Assembly (NCBI RefSeq): GCF_005116665.1
Contig: NZ_SWCJ01000002.1
Location: 310,001 to 374,000 of the forward strand
From: Ferrimonas aestuarii
GTDB lineage: Bacteria; Pseudomonadota; Gammaproteobacteria; Enterobacterales; Shewanellaceae
Length of the DNA: 64,000 nucleotides
Reading direction: 5' to 3'
The stretch's first letter is position 1, and each line of letters starts with the position of its first letter. Shown here piece by piece: positions 40,367-48,119 of this stretch. Under the pieces are notes generated by a model that saw nothing but the letters and a program-made list of their open reading frames with translations, was not told where the DNA came from and did not search any database. Made by a program: the position numbers and the translations under genes.

Positions 40367-40674
40367 CTCCTTTGCGCCTGCTCCATATCGATGCCCGCAT
40401 ACTGATTCGGTGGTGAACTGGTTGGTCGCCACTCAGACAACCGTTGTTGACCTTCATCCATCATTTCGCTGCCCTGAGTGACTCCATCTTGCGCCAACGC
40501 CTTAGTCTCGTCCCACACCACCTCAAAAGTGGCCTGAGTGCTATCCAGTAACATCGCTATCGCAGTGGCAGCGTCGTCCTTTGCCTCCGTCAACTTGTCC
40601 CTGTTTTCAGCACTGCAACCGCAAATGACACCCACCAACAATCCAACCATGGCGAGCTGCTTTGCCGTTGTCAT
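40303..40674 (-). CDS. Putative lipoprotein, 123 residues
   Basis: N-terminal signal MTTAKQLAMVGLLVGVICGC with a lipobox ending in C20, then an alanine- and acid-rich helical body. I do not recognise a domain. AGGC precedes the ATG. The gene converges on and overlaps the ferredoxin. Likely a small outer-membrane or periplasmic lipoprotein; no function is proposed. Confidence 0.65.
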   Translation of the reverse strand: MTTAKQLAMVGLLVGVICGCSAENRDKLTEAKDDAATAIAMLLDSTQATFEVVWDETKALAQDGVTQGSEMMDEGQQRLSEWRPTSSPPNQYAGIDMEQAQRSQLGSSIISPEVAAEEAEPER

Positions 40675-40751
40675 ACGCCTAGCCTCGTTTGCTACAAAAA
40701 ACGGTAGTGAAACCCTAAAATCAGTTTAGGTGACAACTTGCGCCTCATCAC

Positions 40752-40765
40752 AAAAAGCGCTTTTT
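40752..40765. repeat. AT-flanked palindrome AAAAAGCGCTTTTT
   Basis: A perfect 14-bp palindrome in the divergent gap between the lipoprotein and the 178-codon plus-strand gene. It could be a regulator site or part of a promoter; its core AGCGCT is not the AnCAAGnnCTTGnT pattern. Confidence 0.4.
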
Positions 40766-40852
40766 TAGTGAGCCAAATTCCCCATTTGCCGTGGTGTATT
40801 CACAGGCCTTTGTTTACACTTGCCTGACCGAAATCAAATTCATATCAAAGCC

Positions 40853-41356
40853 ATGACTGAAACCACTCGCATTCCACCCGAAGGGGCCTCCGCCGAACTC
40901 TTCACCGGTGAAACCAACCGCGTACTGATCGCCATACCTGCACCAAGCCAACCCGAGGTTGAACAGGTGTTGGGTCGCAGCAATCAGCCGATCAAAGCGG
41001 GCGTTGTCTACCGCGCTCCGGCACTGCTGCTCTCCTTCGACTTTGGTAACGGCTTGGTAATGGATTGCCCATTTGAAGCCAAAAGCCTCGGCGACAAGTT
41101 CACCCAGCCTGAACTGGTTGATGGCGCACTGCCGCTGGCACTTCAAGTGTACGATGCAGAAAACGGCAACCTTATTGAGGAAACTCAGGTCAATCTGCAC
41201 GCCGACAACACCGCAACACTTCTGCAAGCCATTGACGATCAGCGAAACAGCGAGTGGCAGCACCAAGAGTTCATCGGCCAGCTGTCGGAGCTGTATAAGA
41301 TCGAGATGCAGGAGTTTCTGCAACTGGTTGACCAGCGTCCTCTGCTGCACAGCTAA
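40853..41356 (+). CDS. Hypothetical protein, about 167 residues
   Basis: I do not recognise this protein. It is acidic with no signal peptide, begins MTETTRIPPEGASAELF and ends DQRPLLHS, and is followed by a strong hairpin terminator. An opposite-strand frame of the same length exists but has an odd amino acid mix, so I favour the plus strand. An in-frame ATG at 40820 would add 11 residues. Composition suggests a soluble, beta-rich front half (about 25-125) and a helical tail. Confidence 0.7.
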   Translation: MTETTRIPPEGASAELFTGETNRVLIAIPAPSQPEVEQVLGRSNQPIKAGVVYRAPALLLSFDFGNGLVMDCPFEAKSLGDKFTQPELVDGALPLALQVYDAENGNLIEETQVNLHADNTATLLQAIDDQRNSEWQHQEFIGQLSELYKIEMQEFLQLVDQRPLLHS

Positions 41357-41371
41357 CGCCGAATCAGATGC

Positions 41372-41400
41372 AAAACAGGAGCCTTGATGGCTCCTGTTTT
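41372..41400. terminator. Bidirectional hairpin terminator
   Basis: AAAACAGGAGCC-TTGAT-GGCTCCTGTTTT has a perfect 12-bp stem and A/T-rich ends on both sides. It separates the plus-strand hypothetical gene from the converging AraC gene, whose stop codon overlaps it. Confidence 0.9.
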
Positions 41401-42289
41401 ATATGTTCCCTTGTTTTCTCGACTGTCCTGGCGTTTTCCCCATTAGACTTCGATACGCCTTACGAAAAGCTACTTCCGACTGATAACCGCAGGCTTGGGC
41501 GATGTCCATGGTAGAGCGTTGTGTGGTTTCCAATAACCGTTTTGCACTCTGCATGCGCCACTGAGTTAGGTACTTGATGGGAGAGATGCCAACAAGAAGG
41601 TGAAACTGCTGTGAAAAGCGGGTACGGCCCATGGCCGCCAATTTGGCGAGAGAGTCCAATGTCCATTGGCGCTCAGGATATTGGTGTATGGCACTTAATG
41701 CGGCACTGATGCGGCGATCAAACAGTGCTGCCAACAGCCCAGTGTCCAACCCTTTGGCGATTTGTAGCCGCAGAAGCTGCACAAATAGCAGATGGCAAAG
41801 CTGATTGACCACCACATAACTGCCTGGCTGAGCCAGCTCCAGTTCAGACACCATCAACTCAACCAAGGTTCGAATGGCAGAATGTTGCCCCTGCTCTCCT
41901 AACTCCAACACGATAACCCCAGGCAGCTCATCCAGTAGCGTCGAAGTTCCAAGATTATCAAAATCAAAAAAGCCGCAGAGTAAATTGGTAGCAACGCCGT
42001 CCTCTTGCTGCCCAGGGTCGTTCAAACGTACCTTGGCCTTAACATCAGACTGGCTGGAAACAAGGTGCTTGGCATCGTGGGGAAACAGCACCAGATCGCC
42101 CGCTTTCAACCTCAGAGGCTCTTGCCCTTCTAGGTGCAGCCAACCTTGACCTGAGCCGAGCATATGAAAAGGGATACGTCGCTGTCCTGAGGTATCCACC
42201 GCCCAATGGCCACAAAAATCCGCATGGACGTACACCTCGGCGCGAAGCTGCAAATTACTTAAGAGTTCACTGAGGGGATCTTGATTCAT
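41399..42289 (-). CDS. AraC-family regulator with cupin-type sensor domain
   Basis: A 297-residue regulator with an N-terminal cupin_6-like sensing domain (about residues 10-190; GQGWLHLEGQEPLRLKAGDLVLFPHD) and an AraC domain from about 195, ending VAFRKAYRSLMGKTPGQSRKQ. The start is uncertain by a few codons (ATG at 42289 or 42295). It is divergent from the secreted cupredoxin-like gene at 42418, a likely target. Confidence 0.9.
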   Translation of the reverse strand: MNQDPLSELLSNLQLRAEVYVHADFCGHWAVDTSGQRRIPFHMLGSGQGWLHLEGQEPLRLKAGDLVLFPHDAKHLVSSQSDVKAKVRLNDPGQQEDGVATNLLCGFFDFDNLGTSTLLDELPGVIVLELGEQGQHSAIRTLVELMVSELELAQPGSYVVVNQLCHLLFVQLLRLQIAKGLDTGLLAALFDRRISAALSAIHQYPERQWTLDSLAKLAAMGRTRFSQQFHLLVGISPIKYLTQWRMQSAKRLLETTQRSTMDIAQACGYQSEVAFRKAYRSLMGKTPGQSRKQGNI

Positions 42290-42417
42290 TAACATCAATC
42301 TGTACTCTCGACTATATTTTGCGAACTAATAGGCATTATTAATACACCAGATTGCCACTATAGTCTCTCTCGAACGGAAACAAACCGAAATTGAATCCCA
42401 ACAACGAGGAGAGAACG

Positions 42418-42807
42418 ATGACAGTAACCAACCTAATTAAACGCGCAACAGCCATCTTTACGCTCAGTATTGCCATGATTGCTGGCGTGCAAGCAGACAC
42501 CCCAACGACCCGCGCCGATGGCGTGACCGTTATCCATCTGGATGAATACAGCGGTTATTTCTCAGCTAAGGAAACCGTTGCGGGACTAAAAGCAGGCGAG
42601 TATGAATTTGTCGTCACCAACAAAGCAGACAAATTGGTGGGCTTTCAGATTCAAAGCATCGATAACAGAGAGACTCTGGATATGTTTCCCTTAGAGCCAG
42701 GAGAAACTCGCATCAGCAAGGTGACCATTGGTGAGGACGGAGTCCGATTCCGCTGCCCGATTAACCCAACACCTTGGTACGATCTGGACGTCATCAAAGC
42801 CCGTTAA
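42418..42807 (+). CDS. Secreted cupredoxin-like protein
   Basis: A 129-residue protein with a signal peptide cleaved after VQA (about residue 27) and a single cupredoxin-like beta sandwich: EYEFVVTNKADKLVGFQIQ and MFPLEPGETRISKV strands, then FRCPINPTPWYDL. The full type I copper set (H, C, H, M) is not visible: there is one cysteine but no histidine after it. So copper binding is doubtful. The ATG at 42418 has GAGGAG 7 bases upstream. AraC at 41399 is divergent. Confidence 0.8.
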   Translation: MTVTNLIKRATAIFTLSIAMIAGVQADTPTTRADGVTVIHLDEYSGYFSAKETVAGLKAGEYEFVVTNKADKLVGFQIQSIDNRETLDMFPLEPGETRISKVTIGEDGVRFRCPINPTPWYDLDVIKAR

Positions 42808-42885
42808 AAACTGCTCGAAACCCCTTCCATCGCCCTCCCTTTCGCAGCTCTGTGACAATGGCAGAGCTGCTTTTTGGGTGTTGGC

Positions 42886-43434
42886 TCAGGTTGCCAGCGC
42901 TGATGCTCTGCTGTTACTGCGGCTCCAAAGCACCACAGCAAACACCACTTCAATAACGCCACCGGCAAAAGCTCCGGTAGCAAAGGCAGCATCAGCAAAC
43001 AGCAATAACGCTCCGCTCCCCATCAGCACCGCACCAAATACCCAATAGGTTTTCAGGCCATATAGGGTTTGAAACACCAAATATCTGGCGCCGATAACCA
43101 GTAGCATTACAGGGAAAAACAGCGCCACCTGCTGCTGAGATACGATAAAGGCGATCAGTAACCCCGCAAATAGAAACCCGATGTTTTCAATCGCCAGATG
43201 ACGCAGGGGGTTGTCGGTTCGATGTGCTCCAGAGCGTTTAAGCAACTTTGAAAACAACATCGACAATGGAAAAATCAACATCCCTCCGAAAAAGAGCGTC
43301 AACATGCCAGCGAGATTCGATAGCCAAAGCCCGCTACAACCGGCGGCGATCCACACTAAACCCGATGCCATCGCGCCCGTGGCGCCGCCATAATAGGCTT
43401 GATCCATATCCCTTTGTGATTCGTGAAGCTGCAT
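42886..43434 (-). CDS. DUF7010-like integral membrane protein
   Basis: A 182-residue inner-membrane protein with about five membrane helices (about 18-38, 40-62, 88-105, 108-125, 128-175) and an N-terminal cytoplasmic segment MQLHESQRDMDQAYYGG. It resembles the DUF7010 family from memory. No transport motif is visible and its role is unknown. It is convergent with the cupredoxin-like gene and stands alone. Confidence 0.75.
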   Translation of the reverse strand: MQLHESQRDMDQAYYGGATGAMASGLVWIAAGCSGLWLSNLAGMLTLFFGGMLIFPLSMLFSKLLKRSGAHRTDNPLRHLAIENIGFLFAGLLIAFIVSQQQVALFFPVMLLVIGARYLVFQTLYGLKTYWVFGAVLMGSGALLLFADAAFATGAFAGGVIEVVFAVVLWSRSNSRASALAT

Positions 43435-44169
43435 TACCTATCCCTATATCTACTAGCTCAAAAGTGTCATCCAAACACCCACGGATGAAACTAACCTAAC
43501 GGATTGGGGTACAATTACAAATCTAACTTTTAAGGGACTGAACTTTGTTACCTGATTTTGCACTGGAGATTTGCCGCTCTGACTTCATATTGTGGTGCAG
43601 CTGTCATATCTATAACAAATCAAGGCAATTAAGCAATTAAAGGCCTAAAACCAAAATTCATCATCGCAGATGAATATCACTGGCTACGAAGATCAAAAGA
43701 GGGGTTACTAAAGGAGATAAGAGATCGTCAGCCCTCGACGACATCAAGCGCTGACAATATAGAAACGACAAAGGCCAATCAACAGCCCGTAGTGATCACC
43801 CTTGTCACAGGTGCTTCAGGAACTAACAGATAACTGTCGTAGGAGAGATAGCAGTTGGTTGCAATAATCTCAGCAACAGTGGCACCATCACCAATCACGT
43901 CTCTTAAGGTAATGAGGGTGAATCCTTGGTTTTTCGATTGGGAAGTCAACATTCGCGCGTCTCTATTCCTTTGGTGTGTTACTGCCTAGTGTATCGCGGC
44001 GACGGTCACGAAATATAATAGAATTTTCAGCAACAAACCAAACTCACTTGGGCATTTATTGCATTTAATCTGAAACCTGAGCCCAAAATCGTCGACGACG
44101 ACGCTTGGATCATAAAAGCGCTGCAACGAAAACCGTCACAGCGCTTGTATTGATAGCTCGAAATGAGGA
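43435..44169. other. Long gene-poor region with short open frames
   Basis: About 735 bases without a recognised gene. GC is lower than in flanking genes. On the plus strand about 65 codons stay open from 43634 to about 43831 with no start codon, and on the minus strand a 57-codon frame begins with ATG (see 43779). It may be a decayed gene or unusual non-coding DNA. Confidence 0.4.
43779..43952 (-). CDS. Possible small protein, 57 residues
   Basis: ATG at 43952 to TGA at 43779 gives a 57-residue frame beginning MLTSQSKNQGFTLITLRDV and ending VTRVITTGC. An AAAGGA lies about 14 bases upstream, slightly far. Composition is like a real soluble protein with three cysteine/tyrosine-rich stretches, but no family is recognised and the opposite strand is open too. 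Could be chance. Confidence 0.3.
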   Translation of the reverse strand: MLTSQSKNQGFTLITLRDVIGDGATVAEIIATNCYLSYDSYLLVPEAPVTRVITTGC

Positions 44170-44880
44170 CTAAAGCTTAACCCAAGGGGCGATTCGCTCA
44201 ACTGAGGTTGCGCCTTGGCCTACGCCAATTAGCCACTGCATGTTTATCGATTCCAACTGAGGCATCACCTTAAACAAACCAAGCTCAACCTGTTCAACCT
44301 GCCCATCACACTGAAACTGGTATGTGATGGTCAGATTACTGTGCTCGCCACTGTGTTCATGACCTTCATGATCATGGCCTTCGTGCTCATGACCTTCGTG
44401 CTCATGACCTTCGTGCTCATGACCTTCGTGCTCATGACCTTCGTGCTCATGACCTTCGTGCTCAAGGCCTTCGTGTTCATGACCTTCGTGCTCGTGACCT
44501 TCGTGCTCATGATCTTCGTGCTCGTGACCTTCGTGGTCATCAACACTCAAAGACTCAGGCTCAAAAGGCAATTCGATGCTTCGGCTGTTAAGATCGCAGC
44601 TTTCCCCTCGAAAGGCAAAGTGAGACGCCTGCTTTAATCGCGAAACCGCCTCTAGATACACCTTAACTTGCTTGCCCTCAGGCGCATGCTCAAAACCCAC
44701 TAAATTTGCCAAAGGCGAGCTAAATTCAATCTCAATCTGCTGGCCTTCTTGAATGTAGTTAAGCTCGGCAATGCCGTGTTGATGAGCATCAAAAGCAGCA
44801 ACGCTGGTCGCGCTCAGGCCAAGTAGCCCCATGGCAAATATACTGTTGGGCAATAGCCTAGAAATTGGTGCTGTTGTCAT
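44170..44880 (-). CDS. zrgA: ZrgA-like DUF2796 histidine-rich zinc protein
   Basis: A 236-residue secreted protein: a signal peptide at about 1-27, DUF2796 core strands at about 33-100 and 175-236, and between them about a dozen HEGHE pentapeptides (residues about 115-175), a strong zinc-binding tract. ZrgA of Vibrio cholerae, in zinc uptake, has the same domain and a histidine-rich insert. It is last in a three-gene unit (DUF3299, secreted protein, ZrgA-like) that shares a Zur-like box with the ABC transporter. AGGA precedes the ATG. Confidence 0.85.
   Translation of the reverse strand: MTTAPISRLLPNSIFAMGLLGLSATSVAAFDAHQHGIAELNYIQEGQQIEIEFSSPLANLVGFEHAPEGKQVKVYLEAVSRLKQASHFAFRGESCDLNSRSIELPFEPESLSVDDHEGHEHEDHEHEGHEHEGHEHEGLEHEGHEHEGHEHEGHEHEGHEHEGHEHEGHDHEGHEHSGEHSNLTITYQFQCDGQVEQVELGLFKVMPQLESINMQWLIGVGQGATSVERIAPWVKL
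44353..44538 (-). repeat. 15-bp tandem repeat encoding HEGHE units
   Basis: The unit CTCATGACCTTCGTG (plus-strand view) is repeated in tandem about a dozen times; five consecutive copies from about 44386 to 44460 are identical and the rest vary by one or two bases. Each encodes HEGHE or a variant (HEDHE, HEGLE, HEGHD). The array can change copy number by slippage in units of five residues without breaking the frame. Confidence 0.9.
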
Positions 44881-44924
44881 TGTTTTTCCTACTGCGATTT
44901 AGACAATCATAATTAGCTTGATGA

Positions 44925-45425
44925 TTATCCTGACTTTTTATTCTCTTCAGGGGTAATCACTCGGATCAGAATGAACGCGGATTTCGAGCTGGACTGACCT
45001 TTGTGATTGCCTGATAACTTACCCCGCAGCACGTATTGACCCGCTTTACTCGGTTTGATCTTGAGGGAAAACTCCTTCCCCAACCCCGACTCAATCGGCA
45101 AGTCAACATCGCCGCTAAGGCCCAATACCTCGCCTGACTTCCACTGAACCTTGGCGTTATCAAAATTCGCTGGCACCAATACCGTAAATGGAACGGTTTG
45201 CTGCTCACCGAGGCTCACGGTGTAATTGGCTTTAGCCTCTAACGCCATACCGGTGTCACTCGGCCCATTAAATCTCGGGGCGCCCACGCCCATTCCCATG
45301 CCGACGCCATGATAGCCATAACTACCAAAACCGTGATTGGCACACGCCAAAGCCGCAGTGGATGTCATCAGAGTCGCCACTGCGATCAGCATTCCTGCTG
45401 TTGGAGATTTAAGGTGAGATTTCAT
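44925..45425 (-). CDS. Secreted hypothetical protein of the metal locus
   Basis: A 166-residue protein with a signal peptide (cleavage near LACAN, about residue 28), then a glycine-rich low-complexity part GFGSYGYHGVGMGMGVGAP, and a beta-sandwich-like domain (about 65-158). I do not recognise a named family. Its start has GGAG 8 bases upstream inside the end of the preceding DUF3299 gene (3-base gap), and ZrgA follows after 44 bases. Role is probably in periplasmic metal handling, by position only. Confidence 0.75.
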   Translation of the reverse strand: MKSHLKSPTAGMLIAVATLMTSTAALACANHGFGSYGYHGVGMGMGVGAPRFNGPSDTGMALEAKANYTVSLGEQQTVPFTVLVPANFDNAKVQWKSGEVLGLSGDVDLPIESGLGKEFSLKIKPSKAGQYVLRGKLSGNHKGQSSSKSAFILIRVITPEENKKSG

Positions 45426-45428
45426 GAT

Positions 45429-46001
45429 CTACTCCGTATATGGATAGACGTTATCGACGGCCAGTTCATAGGCCGCCGTGCCCATGTCGCTTTCCGTGGT
45501 TTTGATGGTCAACTTTCCCTCCAACCAGAACGCATCCTGATAGGAATTAAGCTCAATCCCTTTAGCATAAGACACGTACACAATTTGGTTTGGCGGCGGT
45601 GGCGGCTGGTGCAAACACGCGCCAAAAAAAGGCACCAATAGAAATTCCGTCACCGTGGTGCCCTCTTTCATCTCCAGCGGCACAACAAAACCCGGAATTT
45701 TGATTTTGGTATTGTCAAATTCGCTGACCACTCGGGTTGACGCTAAGGCTTCAAAATAGCGCTGCTCATCGATGCCCTCTGACTCCCCAAGGCTATCTAG
45801 GGTGTCTTCGCTGCTGCCATCTTGGATATCAAAGATGCTCTCCGGTGGATTGAGTAGCGCATCAAGATCATCTGCGGGCATTAACTCCACCCAAGCCACT
45901 TCTCGATATTGGGCCGCATTGACACTGGCACAGGAAAACACCAACGTCAGTGACGCCAGCACTATACTCATGATTGCGTTTCGCAATCGACATTCAGTCA
46001 T
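45429..46001 (-). CDS. DUF3299 family periplasmic protein
   Basis: A 190-residue secreted protein with a signal anchor (about residues 10-30; MSIVLASLTLVFSCASVNA) and the DUF3299 pattern IKIPGFVVPLEMKEGTTVTEFLLVPFFGACLHQPPPPPNQ near 90-130. DUF3299 proteins commonly lie beside metal ABC transporters in marine gammaproteobacteria. The ATG at 46001 has GGAG 9 bases upstream; the frame is open to 46160 but that would cross the divergent promoter. It heads the minus-strand arm below the Zur-like box. Confidence 0.85.
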   Translation of the reverse strand: MTECRLRNAIMSIVLASLTLVFSCASVNAAQYREVAWVELMPADDLDALLNPPESIFDIQDGSSEDTLDSLGESEGIDEQRYFEALASTRVVSEFDNTKIKIPGFVVPLEMKEGTTVTEFLLVPFFGACLHQPPPPPNQIVYVSYAKGIELNSYQDAFWLEGKLTIKTTESDMGTAAYELAVDNVYPYTE

Positions 46002-46040
46002 TTGATAACACTCCAAAGGGTTTCGGGTCTTGATGGTTTT

Positions 46041-46053
46041 GTTATAACATAAC
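46041..46053. promoter_or_regulatory. Zur-like box in divergent promoter
   Basis: GTTATAACATAAC is the core of the gammaproteobacterial Zur site (GTTATnnnATAAC). It lies between the divergent DUF3299 (46001) and ABC ATPase (46105) starts, so one zinc-responsive repressor could control both arms. Confidence 0.65.
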
Positions 46054-46104
46054 TGACACTTATCAGAAAAATAATGCTCTCTAGCTGAAACAGGTGGTAA
46101 CACT

Positions 46105-46827
46105 TTGCAAGCCTCCCAAATCGGTTCTAAGCCACAAGCCATCGAACTGTCACAACTCACTTTTGCCTACCCTGGTCGCAACACTAACCTGGTGCTCGAC
46201 ATACCCAAATGGACATTAAACGCAGGTGAGCGCTGTTTCCTATTTGGCGCTTCAGGTGCAGGCAAAAGCACGCTTTTGAACCTCATCTCCGGCGTACTGC
46301 CAACAACGTCAGGAAAACTCAAGGTTCTCGGACAGGAGTTAACGCAGATGTCGTCCCGTAAGCGGGATCAGTTTCGCGCCAGACACATTGGCGTGGTTTT
46401 TCAGCAGTTCAATCTAATTCCATACCTGAGCGTCAATGACAACATCCAGTTAGCCCTGCATTTTGCTGACGATAACGCCGATGACCATCAGGACACCATA
46501 GTCTCGAGGATCGAAAGGCTATTTGACGCCCTACAATTGGACATTGCCCTGCTGCAGCGGCAAAGCCGAGAACTGAGCGTGGGTCAACAGCAGCGGGTAG
46601 CCATCGCCCGCGCCCTTATCAACAATCCTGAGCTGTTAATTGTAGACGAACCCACTTCTGCTCTGGATACCTACGCCCGAGACAACTTTATGACGCTGTT
46701 GATGGACTCCTGCGCCATTAACCAAAGCTCATTGTTGTTTGTCAGTCACGACCTCACGCTTCAGTCCTACTTCGATCTCCACACCGATTTGTGCAAGCTC
46801 AACCGAGTTTCAGGAGCACAGTCATGA
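46105..46827 (+). CDS. ABC transporter ATP-binding protein
   Basis: A 240-residue ATPase of the LolD/MacB type. Walker A GASGAGKST near residue 49, Q-loop VFQQFN near 99, signature LSVGQQQRVAIA near 158 and Walker B LLIVDEPTSALD near 180 are all present. Only a TTG can start the frame; AGGTGG lies 8 bases upstream. Its stop overlaps the permease start by 4 bases (ATGA). The pair resembles the FtsX-type transporter of zrg-like zinc loci, where it acts with a periplasmic histidine-rich protein. Confidence 0.92.
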   Translation: MQASQIGSKPQAIELSQLTFAYPGRNTNLVLDIPKWTLNAGERCFLFGASGAGKSTLLNLISGVLPTTSGKLKVLGQELTQMSSRKRDQFRARHIGVVFQQFNLIPYLSVNDNIQLALHFADDNADDHQDTIVSRIERLFDALQLDIALLQRQSRELSVGQQQRVAIARALINNPELLIVDEPTSALDTYARDNFMTLLMDSCAINQSSLLFVSHDLTLQSYFDLHTDLCKLNRVSGAQS

Positions 46828-48068
46828 TTCTCAAACTGGCCCTAAAAAGCCTAATGAACCGCAAAACCTCGGTACTGCTGACCCTATTCTCCATTGTGGT
46901 CAGCTTGTCACTGCTGATTACGGTTGAGCACGTGCGATCCGAGGCCAAGTCCAGTTTCAACCGCACCGTGTCCAGCGTCGATCTCATTGTTGGTGCCAGA
47001 ACCGGTCAGTTGAACCTGCTGCTCTACTCCATCTTTCGAATAGGCAATGCCACCAACAACGTCTCTTGGCAAAGCTACCAAACCATCGCCAAACACCGAG
47101 ACGTCACCTGGTCGATACCTTTGTCGTTAGGCGATTCCCATAAGGGCTACCGAGTGCTTGGAACCAATCAGGATTACTTCGAGTTTTATCGTTATGGTGA
47201 CAAGCGTCAGTTGGCGTTTTCCGATGGCCGCGCCTTTGCATCGCCATTTGGCGCGGTGATTGGTGCTGAAGTGGCCAAGGCACTCAACTACAAGGTGGGC
47301 AAGCGCATCACCCTCTCTCACGGCGTGGGTCAGGTGAGTTTCAGCGAACACGACAATGCGCCATTTGAGGTGGTCGGCATTTTAAAGCCTACGGGGACCC
47401 CCGTTGACCAAACCATCCACGTCACACTTGAGGGAATCGAGGCAGTGCATATGCCGCCAAGTCGCCTCAAACAGCTGCAACAAGCCGTCGCACAGGGCAA
47501 ACCGGTGACGGTTGAGCCCGCTTCCATCACGGCATTTATGTTGGGATTAAAGTCCAAGATGTCGGTCTTTAAGGTTCAGCGCGGCATTAATCAGTACAAA
47601 AAGGAGCCTTTGATGGCCGTACTGCCCGGTGTCGCTCTGATCGATCTGTGGTCAATGATAAGCTCGGTTGAGAACATCCTACGCATCATCTCCCTGTGCG
47701 TTTTCGTCTCCGCCATTTTAGGACTGACGACCATGCTGCTTGCCTCCATGCAGGAGCGCCAACGAGAGATTGCGGTGCTGCGTGCCATTGGTGCAGGCCC
47801 TTGGGTTCTATTTGGTCTTATTCAGCTAGAAGCGATATTGGTCACCCTAACCGCCATCGGCCTTTCTCTGGCCTTGGTTACCGGCTTATTCGCCGCGGCC
47901 AGTGACGTTTTAGCCGCACACTATGGGGTATTCATCTCCAGTAACGTCCTTAGTCCAACTCAGTTTATTCAGTTGGCAGCCGCACTTGCCGTGACCATAT
48001 TGGTTGCATTAATCCCCTCGATAAACGCTTACCGTAAAGCGCTGCACGTCAGTCTTAGCGGCCGCTGA
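46824..48068 (+). CDS. FtsX-type ABC permease
   Basis: A 414-residue inner-membrane permease: one helix at about 17-38, a large MacB-type periplasmic domain (about 45-270), and three helices in the FtsX fold (about 280-305, 325-355, 375-400). The ATG at 46824 with AGGAG 8 bases upstream overlaps the ATPase stop. LolE/MacB-like permeases usually move lipids or peptides; in this context, with DUF2796 and a Zur-like box, a part in zinc uptake is the inference. Confidence 0.9.
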   Translation: MILKLALKSLMNRKTSVLLTLFSIVVSLSLLITVEHVRSEAKSSFNRTVSSVDLIVGARTGQLNLLLYSIFRIGNATNNVSWQSYQTIAKHRDVTWSIPLSLGDSHKGYRVLGTNQDYFEFYRYGDKRQLAFSDGRAFASPFGAVIGAEVAKALNYKVGKRITLSHGVGQVSFSEHDNAPFEVVGILKPTGTPVDQTIHVTLEGIEAVHMPPSRLKQLQQAVAQGKPVTVEPASITAFMLGLKSKMSVFKVQRGINQYKKEPLMAVLPGVALIDLWSMISSVENILRIISLCVFVSAILGLTTMLLASMQERQREIAVLRAIGAGPWVLFGLIQLEAILVTLTAIGLSLALVTGLFAAASDVLAAHYGVFISSNVLSPTQFIQLAAALAVTILVALIPSINAYRKALHVSLSGR

Positions 48069-48119
48069 TTCATCGGGCGGCGAGCCAATATGGCTCGCCC
48101 GCCCAGCTAACCATACTGG

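Noticed and set aside
40814..41350. Minus-strand open frame of 178 codons opposite the hypothetical gene
   Set aside because: Its composition is odd (many L, Q and V runs), it has no ribosome site, and a terminator suits the plus-strand gene better.
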